This document shows, piece by piece, positions 1 to 6,259 of a DNA stretch of 6,487 nucleotides; the stretch's first letter is position 1; each line of letters opens with the position of its first letter. The position numbers were made by a program, and so were the translations under genes. The DNA is from Gammaproteobacteria bacterium (GTDB taxonomy: Bacteria > Pseudomonadota > Gammaproteobacteria > HK1). Below the pieces are notes generated by a model. That model searched no databases and had not been told where the DNA came from. It worked only from the letters and a program-made list of their open reading frames with translations. The stretch is taken from contig JAJECB010000132.1 of NCBI GenBank assembly GCA_022822245.1, positions 1 to 6,487 of the forward strand, written 5' to 3'.

Positions 1-338
1 TCGTCGAAGGCGTGGTCCGGACCCTCGACCATCCCCCGGCCGCCGATCCGGACTGGGACGCAACGGCTCCGGATCCGGCGACGAGCCATGCCGCCTACCG
101 CATCCTCAACATCGGCAACCAGGCTCCCATGGAGCTCGAACGCTACATCGAGACGCTGGAGAAGTGTCTCGGGCGCACCGCGGTTCGCAATTTCCTGCCC
201 CTTCAGCCCGGGGACGTTCCCGACACCTCGGCCGACATCGGCGACCTCGCCGCGCTCACCGGCTACCGCCCGCGCACTCCCATCGAGGAAGGAGTGCCGC
301 GCTTCGTGGAGTGGTATCGCGAGTACTACGGAGCATGA
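1..338 (+). CDS. UDP-glucuronate 4-epimerase-like NAD-dependent epimerase, C-terminal fragment
   Basis: The gene enters from the left edge; the reading frame begins at base 3 and gives 111 residues before TGA at 336-338. The family is about 330-340 residues long, so this is roughly the last third and lacks the Rossmann fold and the catalytic YxxxK. What is visible is the substrate-binding C-terminal part: a VEGVVRTLD helix, the RILNIGNQAPMEL segment (family form: YNIGN followed by a helix on sugar-nucleotide metabolism), LQPGDVPDTSADI, and the closing TGYRPRTPIEEGVPRFVEWY helix. This pattern is typical of CapI/LspL-type enzymes that interconvert UDP-glucuronate and UDP-galacturonate in the cytoplasm. 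Its stop overlaps the next gene's ATG (ATGA), so the two are translationally coupled and likely act in series on one sugar. A UDP-GlcNAc/GlcNAcA 4-epimerase (TviC/WbpP) is less likely from this segment but cannot be excluded. Confidence 0.88.
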   Translation, partial: VEGVVRTLDHPPAADPDWDATAPDPATSHAAYRILNIGNQAPMELERYIETLEKCLGRTAVRNFLPLQPGDVPDTSADIGDLAALTGYRPRTPIEEGVPRFVEWYREYYGA

Positions 339-1654
339 GCGCCGACCCGCCGGCCGCGACGAGCCCTGCCCACGGACGCCGGATCGCGGTCATCGGTCTC
401 GGATATGTCGGCTTGCCGGTCGCGGTCGCGTTCGGCGAAAGGGGGGCGGTGATCGCCTTCGACAGCGACGCGGCCCGCATCGACGAGCTTCGCCGCGGGG
501 TCGACCGCAACGCGACCGTCGGGGCGAAGCGTCTCGCCGCGCCGCGCCTCGAGCTCACTCGCGATCCGCGTGATCTCGGCCGGGCCGACTTCTTCATCGT
601 CGCCGTTCCTACCCCGGTCGACGATGCGAAGCGCCCGGACCTCGGAGCCCTCGAGGCGGCGTCCCGGACGGTCGGCGGCGAGCTCCGGCCGGGCGGGATC
701 GTGGTCTACGAGTCGACCGTCTACCCGGGGGCGACGGAGGACGTCTGCATCCCGATTCTCGAGGAGTCGTCGGGGCTTCGCGCGGGACGCGATTTCTTCG
801 TCGGGTACTCGCCGGAGCGCATCAATCCCGGTGACGAGGCGCATGGCTTCGCCCGGGTCGTGAAGGTGGTCGCCGCGGGCGATCCCGATACCCTGGAGAC
901 GGTCGCCGGGGTCTACGGATCGGTCGTCGGGGCAGGGGTCCACCGGGCTCCTTCGATCCGGGTCGCGGAGGCGGCCAAGGTGATCGAGAACACCCAGCGG
1001 GACGTCAACATCGCGCTGATGAACGAGGTCGCGATGATCTTCGAGCGTCTCGGAATCGATACCGGCGACGTGCTCGCGGCGGCCGGGACCAAGTGGAACT
1101 TCCTGCCGTTCCGGCCGGGCCTGGTGGGGGGGCATTGCATCGGGGTCGATCCCTACTACCTCACCCACGTGGCCATGCGAGCCGGCCACCACCCTGATGT
1201 CATCCTCTCCGGGCGTCGGATCAACGACGAGATCGGTTCGTTCGTGGCCTCGAACGTCGTGCGACTGCTCGCTCGGGCCGGTGCCCCCGTGAAGGGGGCG
1301 GTGGTGACGGTGCTCGGCGCGACGTTCAAGGAGAACGTCCCCGACGTGCGTAACTCGGGGACGGCGCGCATCGTCGGGGAGTTCCGGCGCTACGACATGG
1401 ACGTCCAGGTCCACGATCCCCTCGCCGACCGCGAGTCCGCGCAAGCGGAGCTCGGCGTCGGGCTCACCCGGCGCGAGGACCTCCGGCGCGCGCGCGCAGT
1501 CGTGCTCGCGGTGGCCCACGACGAGTGGCGGCGGGAGGACGCCTGGGCCCTGGTCGGCTCGCTCCTCGGGAACGGGGTCGGGGTGGTCGCCGACGTGCCG
1601 CGCCTGCTCGACCGCGAACGGGTGCCGCCCGGGGTCCACCTCTGGCGCCTCTGA
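335..1654 (+). CDS. Nucleotide-sugar (UDP-hexose) 6-dehydrogenase, TviB/WbpA-type
   Basis: This 439-residue protein has the usual length for the UDP-glucose/GDP-mannose dehydrogenase superfamily and carries all three domains. The NAD-binding GLGYVGLPVA is at residues 21-30. The substrate-site segments are VPTPVDD (91-97), ESTVYPG (126-132) and SPERINPGD (159-167). The central helix with AAKVIENTQRDVNIALMNE (213-231) follows. The catalytic cysteine is Cys268 in GGHCIGVDPYYL, after TKWNFLPFRPGLV. The C-terminal domain has GATFKENVPDVRNS (328-341). The enzyme oxidises C6 of a UDP-sugar to the carboxylate with two NAD+. The TKWNFLPFRPG and FKENVPD forms resemble TviB/WbpA (UDP-GlcNAc dehydrogenase), while the neighbouring epimerase resembles a UDP-GlcA enzyme, so the substrate is unresolved. 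The ATG at 335 was chosen because it overlaps the upstream stop as ATGA and sits about 16 codons before the Rossmann strand. A GGAG lies only one base upstream, too close for a normal ribosome site, so coupling probably drives translation. Confidence 0.95.
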   Translation: MSADPPAATSPAHGRRIAVIGLGYVGLPVAVAFGERGAVIAFDSDAARIDELRRGVDRNATVGAKRLAAPRLELTRDPRDLGRADFFIVAVPTPVDDAKRPDLGALEAASRTVGGELRPGGIVVYESTVYPGATEDVCIPILEESSGLRAGRDFFVGYSPERINPGDEAHGFARVVKVVAAGDPDTLETVAGVYGSVVGAGVHRAPSIRVAEAAKVIENTQRDVNIALMNEVAMIFERLGIDTGDVLAAAGTKWNFLPFRPGLVGGHCIGVDPYYLTHVAMRAGHHPDVILSGRRINDEIGSFVASNVVRLLARAGAPVKGAVVTVLGATFKENVPDVRNSGTARIVGEFRRYDMDVQVHDPLADRESAQAELGVGLTRREDLRRARAVVLAVAHDEWRREDAWALVGSLLGNGVGVVADVPRLLDRERVPPGVHLWRL

Positions 1655-1670
1655 TGCGGACCGGGTCGGG

Positions 1671-3128
1671 TCAGGGGCGCACGAGCTGTTCCATCAGACT
1701 GAGCCACCGTTCCGCGTACCAGAAGAGAGCGAGGCACCCGGCCGCGGTGATCGCGATCGCGAGCACGCAAGGTCGGGGGGCCTCGGCGATCCCCCTGCCC
1801 GTCGCGGGGCCCCGCTTCACGAATGCCCGCACCGGGATGGGGAGGAGGTAGGCGACGGACAGGAGCGAGCTCAGCATGAGCACCGCGAGCAGCGCGTACT
1901 GCCCCGCCTCGATGGTTCCGAGGGCGAGATACCACTTGCTCCACATTCCCCCGAGCAGGGGAAGACCCACGATGCTCAGGCTTGCAACGAGGAAGGCCCC
2001 CATGGTGAGCGGCATCGCCCGGCCGATGCCGTCGAGCTCGCTCACCTCGGTGCGATGGTGGGCGACGAGTATCGCTCCGGCGCAGAAGAAGAGGGTGATC
2101 TTGGCGAACGCGTGCATCACGATGTGGAGCCCCGCGCCCACGATCCCCCACGCGCTCGCGAGCAGGGCCCCCATGACGATGTAGGAGAGCTGGCTCACCG
2201 TCGAGTACGCGAGCCGGGCCTTGAGGTTGTCACGCCGCATCGCGACGAGGGACCCGGCGAGGACGGTGAGGGCCGCGAACGCGAGCAGCCAGTCCGCACC
2301 GCCTCCCACCGCGGCGAGGTGCTCGGGGCCGAACACGTACACGACCACCTTGAGCACCGCGAACACCCCCGCCTTGACCACCGCGACCGCGTGCAGCAGG
2401 GCGCTCACCGGGGTCGGGGCGACCATCGCGGCGGGGAGCCAGCGATGGAACGGCATGACCGCGGCCTTGCCGATGCCGAACACGAAGAGGGCGAGCAGGC
2501 CGGCGGTCGCGGCCGGGCCGGCGTGACCGGCGAGGATGCCGCCGGGGCGAAAGCCGGTATCCCCGACGAGCACCCACACCCAGAGAATGGCGAAGAGCTG
2601 GAAGGCGATCGAGGTGCCGAGGAGCACCCCGAGGTAGACGCGGCCCGCCCGCCTCGCCTCGTCGGTGCCCGAGTGGGTGACCAGGGGATAGGTCGAGAGG
2701 GTCAGCGCCTCGTAGAACACGAAGAGGGTCAAGAGGTTGGCCGCGAATGCAACCCCGATCGCGCTCGCGATGGCGATCGCGAAGCAGGCGTAGAACCGGG
2801 TCTGGTTCGATTCTCCGTGCCCGCGCATGTACCCGATGGAGTAGATCGTGGTCACGATCCAGAGGAAGCTCGCGACGAGGGCGAACATCATCCCGAGCGG
2901 CTCGACCTCGAAGGCGATCGGGATCTCCGGGATGACCGCGGTGAGCACCGCGGCCGGGCGCTCCCCCGCCTCCACCGCCGGCAGCAGGGCAAGGACCTCG
3001 AGGAAGAGCCACCCCGCGGTGGCGAGGCTCGCCGCCTCGCGCAGGTTCGGCCAGCGCCCGAGGGCGACGACGAGGGCCGCGCCCGCAAGCGGCAGGGCCA
3101 CGCAGAAGATGAGCCCCGGCGTTTCCAC
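1671..3128 (-). CDS. Second Mrp antiporter-like large subunit (proton-conducting transporter, NuoL/MrpA-N-like)
   Basis: This 485-residue, highly hydrophobic protein belongs to the NuoL/M/N-MrpA/D family (about 14 membrane helices). Key charged residues of the proton path are present: Glu140 in VFYEALTLSTYPL, Lys221 in GIGKAAVMPFHRWLP, Lys252 in SALLHAVAVVKAGVF, His339 and Lys343 in MHAFAKITLFF, and Lys398 in SKWY. The HAVAVVKAG form is typical of NuoL and the MrpA N-terminal domain rather than MrpD, whose equivalent is closer to AGxxTKV. With no full MrpA in the operon, this gene may supply the MrpA antiporter module (inference). It lacks the long C-terminal extension of true MrpA. The start is GTG at 3128, directly after the TGA of the upstream mnhD (0-base gap), and a GGAGG four bases upstream supports it. 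It is the last gene of the minus-strand operon. Naming as NuoM- or MrpD-like would also be acceptable. Confidence 0.9.
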   Translation of the reverse strand: METPGLIFCVALPLAGAALVVALGRWPNLREAASLATAGWLFLEVLALLPAVEAGERPAAVLTAVIPEIPIAFEVEPLGMMFALVASFLWIVTTIYSIGYMRGHGESNQTRFYACFAIAIASAIGVAFAANLLTLFVFYEALTLSTYPLVTHSGTDEARRAGRVYLGVLLGTSIAFQLFAILWVWVLVGDTGFRPGGILAGHAGPAATAGLLALFVFGIGKAAVMPFHRWLPAAMVAPTPVSALLHAVAVVKAGVFAVLKVVVYVFGPEHLAAVGGGADWLLAFAALTVLAGSLVAMRRDNLKARLAYSTVSQLSYIVMGALLASAWGIVGAGLHIVMHAFAKITLFFCAGAILVAHHRTEVSELDGIGRAMPLTMGAFLVASLSIVGLPLLGGMWSKWYLALGTIEAGQYALLAVLMLSSLLSVAYLLPIPVRAFVKRGPATGRGIAEAPRPCVLAIAITAAGCLALFWYAERWLSLMEQLVRP

Positions 3129-4601
3129 TCAACCTCCGAGGAGCGCCGCCGCCGCCCGGTTGGCGACCTCGATCGGCAGCGACGCGTCGATTCCGAACCA
3201 GATGTTGGCCCCGGCGAGTCCCCAGGCCGCGGCGACCATCGAGAACGGCGCCTCGCGCACGTCGGCCGCCGCGGCCGACGGCGCCCGGAAGTACGCCGAT
3301 TCGACCATCTTCCACACGTAGGCGACGGCAAGGAGGGAGGCGAGCAGCATCGCGGCCGCCGCCGGCCACCAGCCGGCCTCGAGCGCGGCCACGACGAGGT
3401 ACCACTTGCCGACGAAGCCGGCGGTGAGGGGCACGCCGATAAGGCTGAGACCCCCGACCACCAGGGCGGAGGCGGTCCAGGGCATGCGCCGCCCGATCCC
3501 GGCGAGGTCCTCGATCCGGGCCGAGCCGACCCGGTACGCGATGCATCCGAGGCACACGAAGAGCGCGGCCTTCATGAGCGCGTGGTTGAAGAGGTGGATG
3601 AGCGCCGCGGCGACCCCCGCGGTCGAGACGAGGCTCACCCCCACCACGAGGTAGCCGATCTGGGCGACGCTCGAGAAGGCGAGCAGGCGCTTCGCGTCCT
3701 CCTGCCGGACGGCGGCGACGGACGCCGCGACGAGCCCGGCGATGCCCGTGATCGCGAGCAGGTGGGGGACCGGCCCGCCGGCCACGAACTCGGGTCCGAA
3801 CACCGTGAACAGGAAGCGGAGGAGCAGGTACAGGGACACCTTCGTCGCGGTGCCGGCGAGGAACACCGAGACCGCCGAAGGGGCGAAGGTGTAGGCGTTG
3901 GGCAGCCACGTATGAAGCGGGTAGACCGCGCTCTTCACCGCGATGCCGACGGCGAGGAAGCCGAATGCGGTGGTGACCGTGCGATGGGAGCCGAGCTCGG
4001 GGATCCGCGCGGCGAGGTCGGCCATGTTGAGGGTGCCGGTCACCTGGTAGAGGAGTCCCACCCCGATGAGGAAGAACGTCGCCCCCACGGTGCCGAGCAC
4101 GAGGTAGCGGAACGCCGCGACGAGGGCCTGGCGGTGGGTGCCGAGGCTGACCAGCACGTACGACGAGAGCGAGGAGATCTCGAGGAACACGAAGACGTTG
4201 AAGGCGTCGGCGGTCACCGCCATCCCGAGAAGCCCCGCGAGGCAGAGCAGCCACGCGGTGTAGAACAGATGAATCCGATCCGTCTCGACCTCGCGCTCCA
4301 CGCTCCGGCGCGCGAAGAGGAGGGCCGCCGCGCTGATGACGCTCACCACGAGCATCACCCACGCGTTCGTCTCGTCCACCCGATACTCGATGCCCCACGG
4401 CGCCGCCCAGGAGCCGAGGAGGTACGAGGTCGGCCCTTCCGCGAGGGCGTGCCCGAGGAGGCTCCAGGCTCCCGCCACCGCGAAGAGGCTCGCCGCCATC
4501 GCCACCAGCCACGACACGCGGCTCCACCTGAGGAGCACGCACACGGGCGCCGCGACGAGCGGCACCACGACCTGGAGCGCGGGCAGGTGGGCGGTGATCA
4601 T
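3129..4601 (-). CDS. mnhD: Na+/H+ antiporter subunit D (MnhD/MrpD)
   Basis: The product has 490 residues, the normal MrpD length, with the transporter fold shared with complex I NuoM/NuoN. Visible functional residues are Glu141 in FVFLEISSLSSYVLV, Lys223 in GIAVKSAVYPLHTWLP, Lys254 in LAGTATKVSLYLLLR, the AKRLLAFSSVAQIGY segment (303-317), His340 and Lys344 in NHALMKAALF, and Lys399 in GKWY. Glu141 and Lys223 align by motif with the glutamate and lysine known to be essential in Bacillus MrpD. The AGTATKV form marks it as the MrpD-type subunit of the pair here. It sits in the inner membrane as a main ion-translocating subunit. The ATG at 4601 overlaps the stop of mnhC as ATGA. There is no Shine-Dalgarno upstream (the sequence reads CTGCGCGACCTTCC), so translation should depend on mnhC. 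It abuts the next large subunit gene with no gap. Confidence 0.94.
   Translation of the reverse strand: MITAHLPALQVVVPLVAAPVCVLLRWSRVSWLVAMAASLFAVAGAWSLLGHALAEGPTSYLLGSWAAPWGIEYRVDETNAWVMLVVSVISAAALLFARRSVEREVETDRIHLFYTAWLLCLAGLLGMAVTADAFNVFVFLEISSLSSYVLVSLGTHRQALVAAFRYLVLGTVGATFFLIGVGLLYQVTGTLNMADLAARIPELGSHRTVTTAFGFLAVGIAVKSAVYPLHTWLPNAYTFAPSAVSVFLAGTATKVSLYLLLRFLFTVFGPEFVAGGPVPHLLAITGIAGLVAASVAAVRQEDAKRLLAFSSVAQIGYLVVGVSLVSTAGVAAALIHLFNHALMKAALFVCLGCIAYRVGSARIEDLAGIGRRMPWTASALVVGGLSLIGVPLTAGFVGKWYLVVAALEAGWWPAAAAMLLASLLAVAYVWKMVESAYFRAPSAAAADVREAPFSMVAAAWGLAGANIWFGIDASLPIEVANRAAAALLGG
3133..3137 (-). promoter_or_regulatory. Ribosome binding site for the second large subunit gene
   Basis: GGAGG on the minus strand lies four bases before the GTG start at 3128, overlapping the end of the upstream mnhD coding region. 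It is what decides this GTG start, and it suggests independent ribosome loading in addition to coupling. Confidence 0.7.
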
Positions 4602-4960
4602 GGAAGGTCGCGCAGATCGGAGCGCCGGATCTCGTCGTCCTCGATGGTTTCGTAGGAGCGGTTGATGCGCACGACGAGCGCGAGGCCCACGGCGGTGGTC
4701 GCGACCCCGACCACGATGGCGGTCAGGATGAGCACGTGCGGAAGGGGGTTGGAGTACAGGGTCCAGCCTTCCGCGACGATGGGGGCGGTGCCCCCCGACA
4801 CCTTGCCGACGGAGATGAAGAACAGGAACACGGAGGCCTGGAAAATGTTGAGCCCGATGACCTTCTTGACGAGGTTCCCGCTCGCCGCGACGGTGTAGAG
4901 GCCGACCATCATCAGCGCGATGACGATCCAGTAGTTGTAGTGCCCGTGAAATGCGTCCAT
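4598..4960 (-). CDS. mnhC: Na+/H+ antiporter subunit C (MnhC/MrpC, NuoK-like)
   Basis: From the ATG at 4960 this is a 120-residue protein with three membrane helices (about 11-27, 33-52 and 74-98), the NuoK-like architecture of MrpC (110-125 residues). The NLVKKVIGLNIFQASVFLFF segment and the YSNPLPHVLILTAIVVGVA segment are the two family signatures. The charged C-terminal tail (from about 99, with EDDEIRRSDLR) is cytoplasmic-type. The frame is open further upstream to a TTG at 4984, which would overlap the mnhB stop as TTGA and add eight hydrophilic residues (TTGARNEA). ATG is preferred because it fits the family N-terminus and has a weak GGAAC about nine bases upstream. Small MrpC subunits bridge MrpD to the rest of the complex. 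It overlaps mnhD by four bases. Confidence 0.92.
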   Translation of the reverse strand: MDAFHGHYNYWIVIALMMVGLYTVAASGNLVKKVIGLNIFQASVFLFFISVGKVSGGTAPIVAEGWTLYSNPLPHVLILTAIVVGVATTAVGLALVVRINRSYETIEDDEIRRSDLRDLP

Positions 4961-4980
4961 CGCTTCGTTCCGCGCGCCCG

Positions 4981-5388
4981 TCAACCGGCGAAGCAGTAGA
5001 AAAGGGTCGTCATGACCGCGGCCACCGTGACCCCCACCCCGAATTCGATGAGCAGGATCCCGAGGTGCTGGCCGGCCATGGGATCAGGGAGGAGCACCCC
5101 GTAGTCGAGGTACGAGCCTCCGAGCAGCAGCCCCGCCGCCCCCACCCCGGCGTAGAGCAGCACCCCGCCGGCCGCGAGCCCCCGCACGAGGTCGCGCGGC
5201 ACCACGCGGCGCAGCCGGTCGACCCCGAACACGAGCCCGTAGAGGATGAGGCCCGCCGCGAAGATGACCCCCGCCTGAAAACCGCCCCCGGGTCCGAAGT
5301 CCCCGTGGAACTGCACATAGAGGGCGAAGAGGAGGATGAGCGGGATCACCATCTTGGCTACGACATGGAGGACATGGTGGTGGCGCAT
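4981..5388 (-). CDS. mnhB: Na+/H+ antiporter subunit B (MnhB/MrpB)
   Basis: This 135-residue membrane protein has four predicted helices (about 12-27, 38-55, 68-91 and 108-131). The clearest MnhB signature is HGDFGPGGGFQAGVIFAAG at residues 28-46. The end of helix 4 has IEFGVGVTVAAVMTTLFYCF, also standard for MnhB. The open frame extends beyond this start toward 5619, but that extra stretch is arginine-rich and covers the adjacent MbhE coding region in another frame, so it is a shadow. ATG at 5388 is chosen because it immediately precedes the conserved N-terminal helix and has GGGAG nine bases upstream. It begins five bases after the stop of the DUF4040-MbhE gene. In the Mrp complex MrpB contributes to the membrane core next to the MrpA C-terminal part. 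Confidence 0.94.
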   Translation of the reverse strand: MRHHHVLHVVAKMVIPLILLFALYVQFHGDFGPGGGFQAGVIFAAGLILYGLVFGVDRLRRVVPRDLVRGLAAGGVLLYAGVGAAGLLLGGSYLDYGVLLPDPMAGQHLGILLIEFGVGVTVAAVMTTLFYCFAG

Positions 5389-5397
5389 GTCGGTCAG

Positions 5398-5402
5398 CTC
5401 CC
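5398..5402 (-). promoter_or_regulatory. Ribosome binding site for mnhB
   Basis: GGGAG on the minus strand is nine bases before the ATG at 5388 and lies within the last codons of the upstream gene. It supports the short 135-residue MnhB rather than the longer open frame. Confidence 0.6.
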
Positions 5403-5864
5403 GCCGCGTTTCTCGAGGAGCGCGAGCGCGCCGATGCCGGCGGTGAAGATGACGAACACCTCGCCGAGGGTGTCGTAGCCGCGGTAGCTCGCGAGCACGG
5501 AGGTGACCGCGTTGGGGATCCCGATCTCGGTGATCGTTCCCTCCAGGTAGCGCGGGGCGACGTGGACGTGGGCCGGGGCAAGGGGATCGCCGAAGGGCGG
5601 CATGTCGATCGTGCCCCACACGAGGGCCGCGCCGGTGGCGAGGACGACCGCGAGGCCGACGGCGCTCGGACCGGTCGCCGCGGTCTGCTCGCGGCCGGTG
5701 AGGGCGAGGGCCGCGAGCATGAGGATGGTGGCGATGCCCGCCCCCACCGCCGCCTAGGTAAAGGCGACATCGACCGCGTCGAGAATCACGAAGACGGCGG
5801 CCGTGAGCAGGCTGTAGATGCCGGCCAGCATCACCGCCGCGAAGAGGTTGCGAAGGCGCACGAT

Positions 5865-5880
5865 GGCCACCGCGGTGGCC
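5865..5880. repeat. 16-base perfect palindrome inside the DUF4040 coding region
   Basis: GGCCACCGCGGTGGCC reads identically on both strands. It lies within the first membrane-helix codons of the DUF4040 gene (ATAVA). In GC-rich coding sequence this may be chance; no binding role can be assigned. Confidence 0.4.
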
Positions 5881-5908
5881 GCGAGGAGGGCGAGGAGGAC
5901 GATGTTGA

Positions 5909-6259
5909 TCAGGTATTCCACGGCGGGTCCACCTCTGAGGGGGAACCGGGCGGGGGGACCTCCGCCGCGATGGGTCGCAGGCCCCCGTGCAGCGCCGCCT
6001 TGGCGAGCGCGTGGGTCGCGACCGGGCTCGTGAGAAGGATGAACAGCAACACGAGAGCGAGCTTGACCGTCACGCCTCCGAAGTCCACGAGGAACATGAA
6101 GCCGAGCACGAAGAGGCCCACCCCCAGGGTGTCGCCGACCCCGGCGGCGTGAAGCCGGGTGAAGAGATCGGGAAGACGAACGAGTCCGAGCCCTCCCACG
6201 ATGAGGAAGAACCCGCCGGCGATCACGAGGAGCGCGCTCAGGAGGTCGGTGGCGGCCAC
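5909..6259 (-). CDS. mnhG: Na+/H+ antiporter subunit G (MnhG/MrpG)
   Basis: From a GTG at 6259 this encodes 116 residues, the usual MnhG length, with three membrane helices. The family signature is plain: GLGLVRLPDLFTRLHAAGVG followed by DTLGVGLFVLG, then FGGVTVKLALVLLFILLTSPV and the ATHALAKAALHGG end, plus a short polar, proline-rich C-terminal tail. MrpG is a small membrane subunit of the Mrp complex, in the MrpE-F-G sub-module. The start is uncertain: the reading frame stays open upstream to the window edge, and the upstream codons encode an unrelated repeat protein (see the next feature). GTG 6259 (VAATDLLSALLVIAGGFF) is preferred because it directly precedes the first helix and matches the family length. 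A GGTGGG stretch lies seven bases before it, a poor ribosome site. The gene's TGA overlaps the next gene's start. Confidence 0.88.
   Translation of the reverse strand: MAATDLLSALLVIAGGFFLIVGGLGLVRLPDLFTRLHAAGVGDTLGVGLFVLGFMFLVDFGGVTVKLALVLLFILLTSPVATHALAKAALHGGLRPIAAEVPPPGSPSEVDPPWNT
5929..5935 (-). promoter_or_regulatory. Ribosome binding site for the DUF4040-MbhE gene
   Basis: GAGGTGG on the minus strand is seven bases before the GTG at 5921 and lies inside the 3' end of mnhG. It indicates that the real gene starts at 5921, well before the TAG at 5754-5756, and argues against the open frame from 5747 being an independent gene. Confidence 0.6.

Larger units (their letters stand above)
5394..5921 (-). 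pseudogene. DUF4040-MbhE (MrpA C-terminal-like) subunit gene interrupted by an in-frame TAG
   Basis: Read from GTG at 5921 this is one continuous 175-codon frame encoding the C-terminal module of MrpA as a separate subunit (MbhD plus MbhE in hydrogenase nomenclature). Codons 1-55 are the DUF4040 start, with helices at about 2-18 and 27-45 and the motif VDVAFT. Codon 56 is TAG (5754-5756). The same frame then continues AAVGAGIATILMLAAL and the MbhE part, including DPLAPAHVHVAPRYLE (about 112-127), NAVTSVLASYRGYDTLGE (137-154) and the last helix. Family members usually read FTEAAVGAG here, so TAG replaces a conserved Glu codon, most simply GAG to TAG. The stop lies inside the DUF4040 domain, not between domains, so this is not a natural two-gene split. 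A GTG at 5747 could restart translation but would give a protein lacking two and a half helices of DUF4040. GAGGTGG at 5929-5935 supports the 5921 start, which overlaps the mnhG end by 13 bases. It may be a sequencing error, a nonsense mutation, or read-through. Confidence 0.85.

Noticed and set aside
326..1639. A 437-codon minus-strand open frame opposite the nucleotide-sugar dehydrogenase
   Set aside because: It is a compositional shadow; the plus-strand product has every catalytic motif of its family at normal length.
3301..3350. Sequence similarity between the 3' parts of the two large antiporter genes (around 1845-1880 and 3318-3350) as a possible direct repeat
   Set aside because: It reflects the homologous LLASLLAVAY / LSSLLSVAYL helices of two related proteins, not a mobile or regulatory repeat.
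2230..4542. A 770-codon minus-strand open frame spanning both large antiporter genes
   Set aside because: It is an off-frame shadow rich in Arg, Pro and Gly; it crosses the stop/start boundary between two recognised genes and has no hydrophobic pattern.
2055..4655. An 866-codon open frame on the plus strand, antisense to the two large antiporter subunits
   Set aside because: Its translation is a run of charged and Gly/His/Arg-rich residues with no domain-like pattern, as expected from the antisense of GC-rich membrane-protein codons. The opposite strand encodes two clear MrpD-family proteins with all key residues.
5389..5619. A longer MnhB with an N-terminal extension of up to 77 residues
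   Set aside because: The extension is Arg/Pro-rich and lies on the MbhE coding sequence in another frame. ATG 5388 has a good ribosome site and matches family length.
5394..5747. An independent small gene (117 residues) starting at GTG 5747
   Set aside because: Homology to the DUF4040 domain continues in the same frame upstream of the TAG to GTG 5921, and the putative start falls in the middle of a conserved motif with no good ribosome site.
5562..6152. A 196-codon plus-strand open frame over the mnhG / DUF4040 region
   Set aside because: Low-complexity charged translation opposite recognised membrane-protein genes; no family resemblance.
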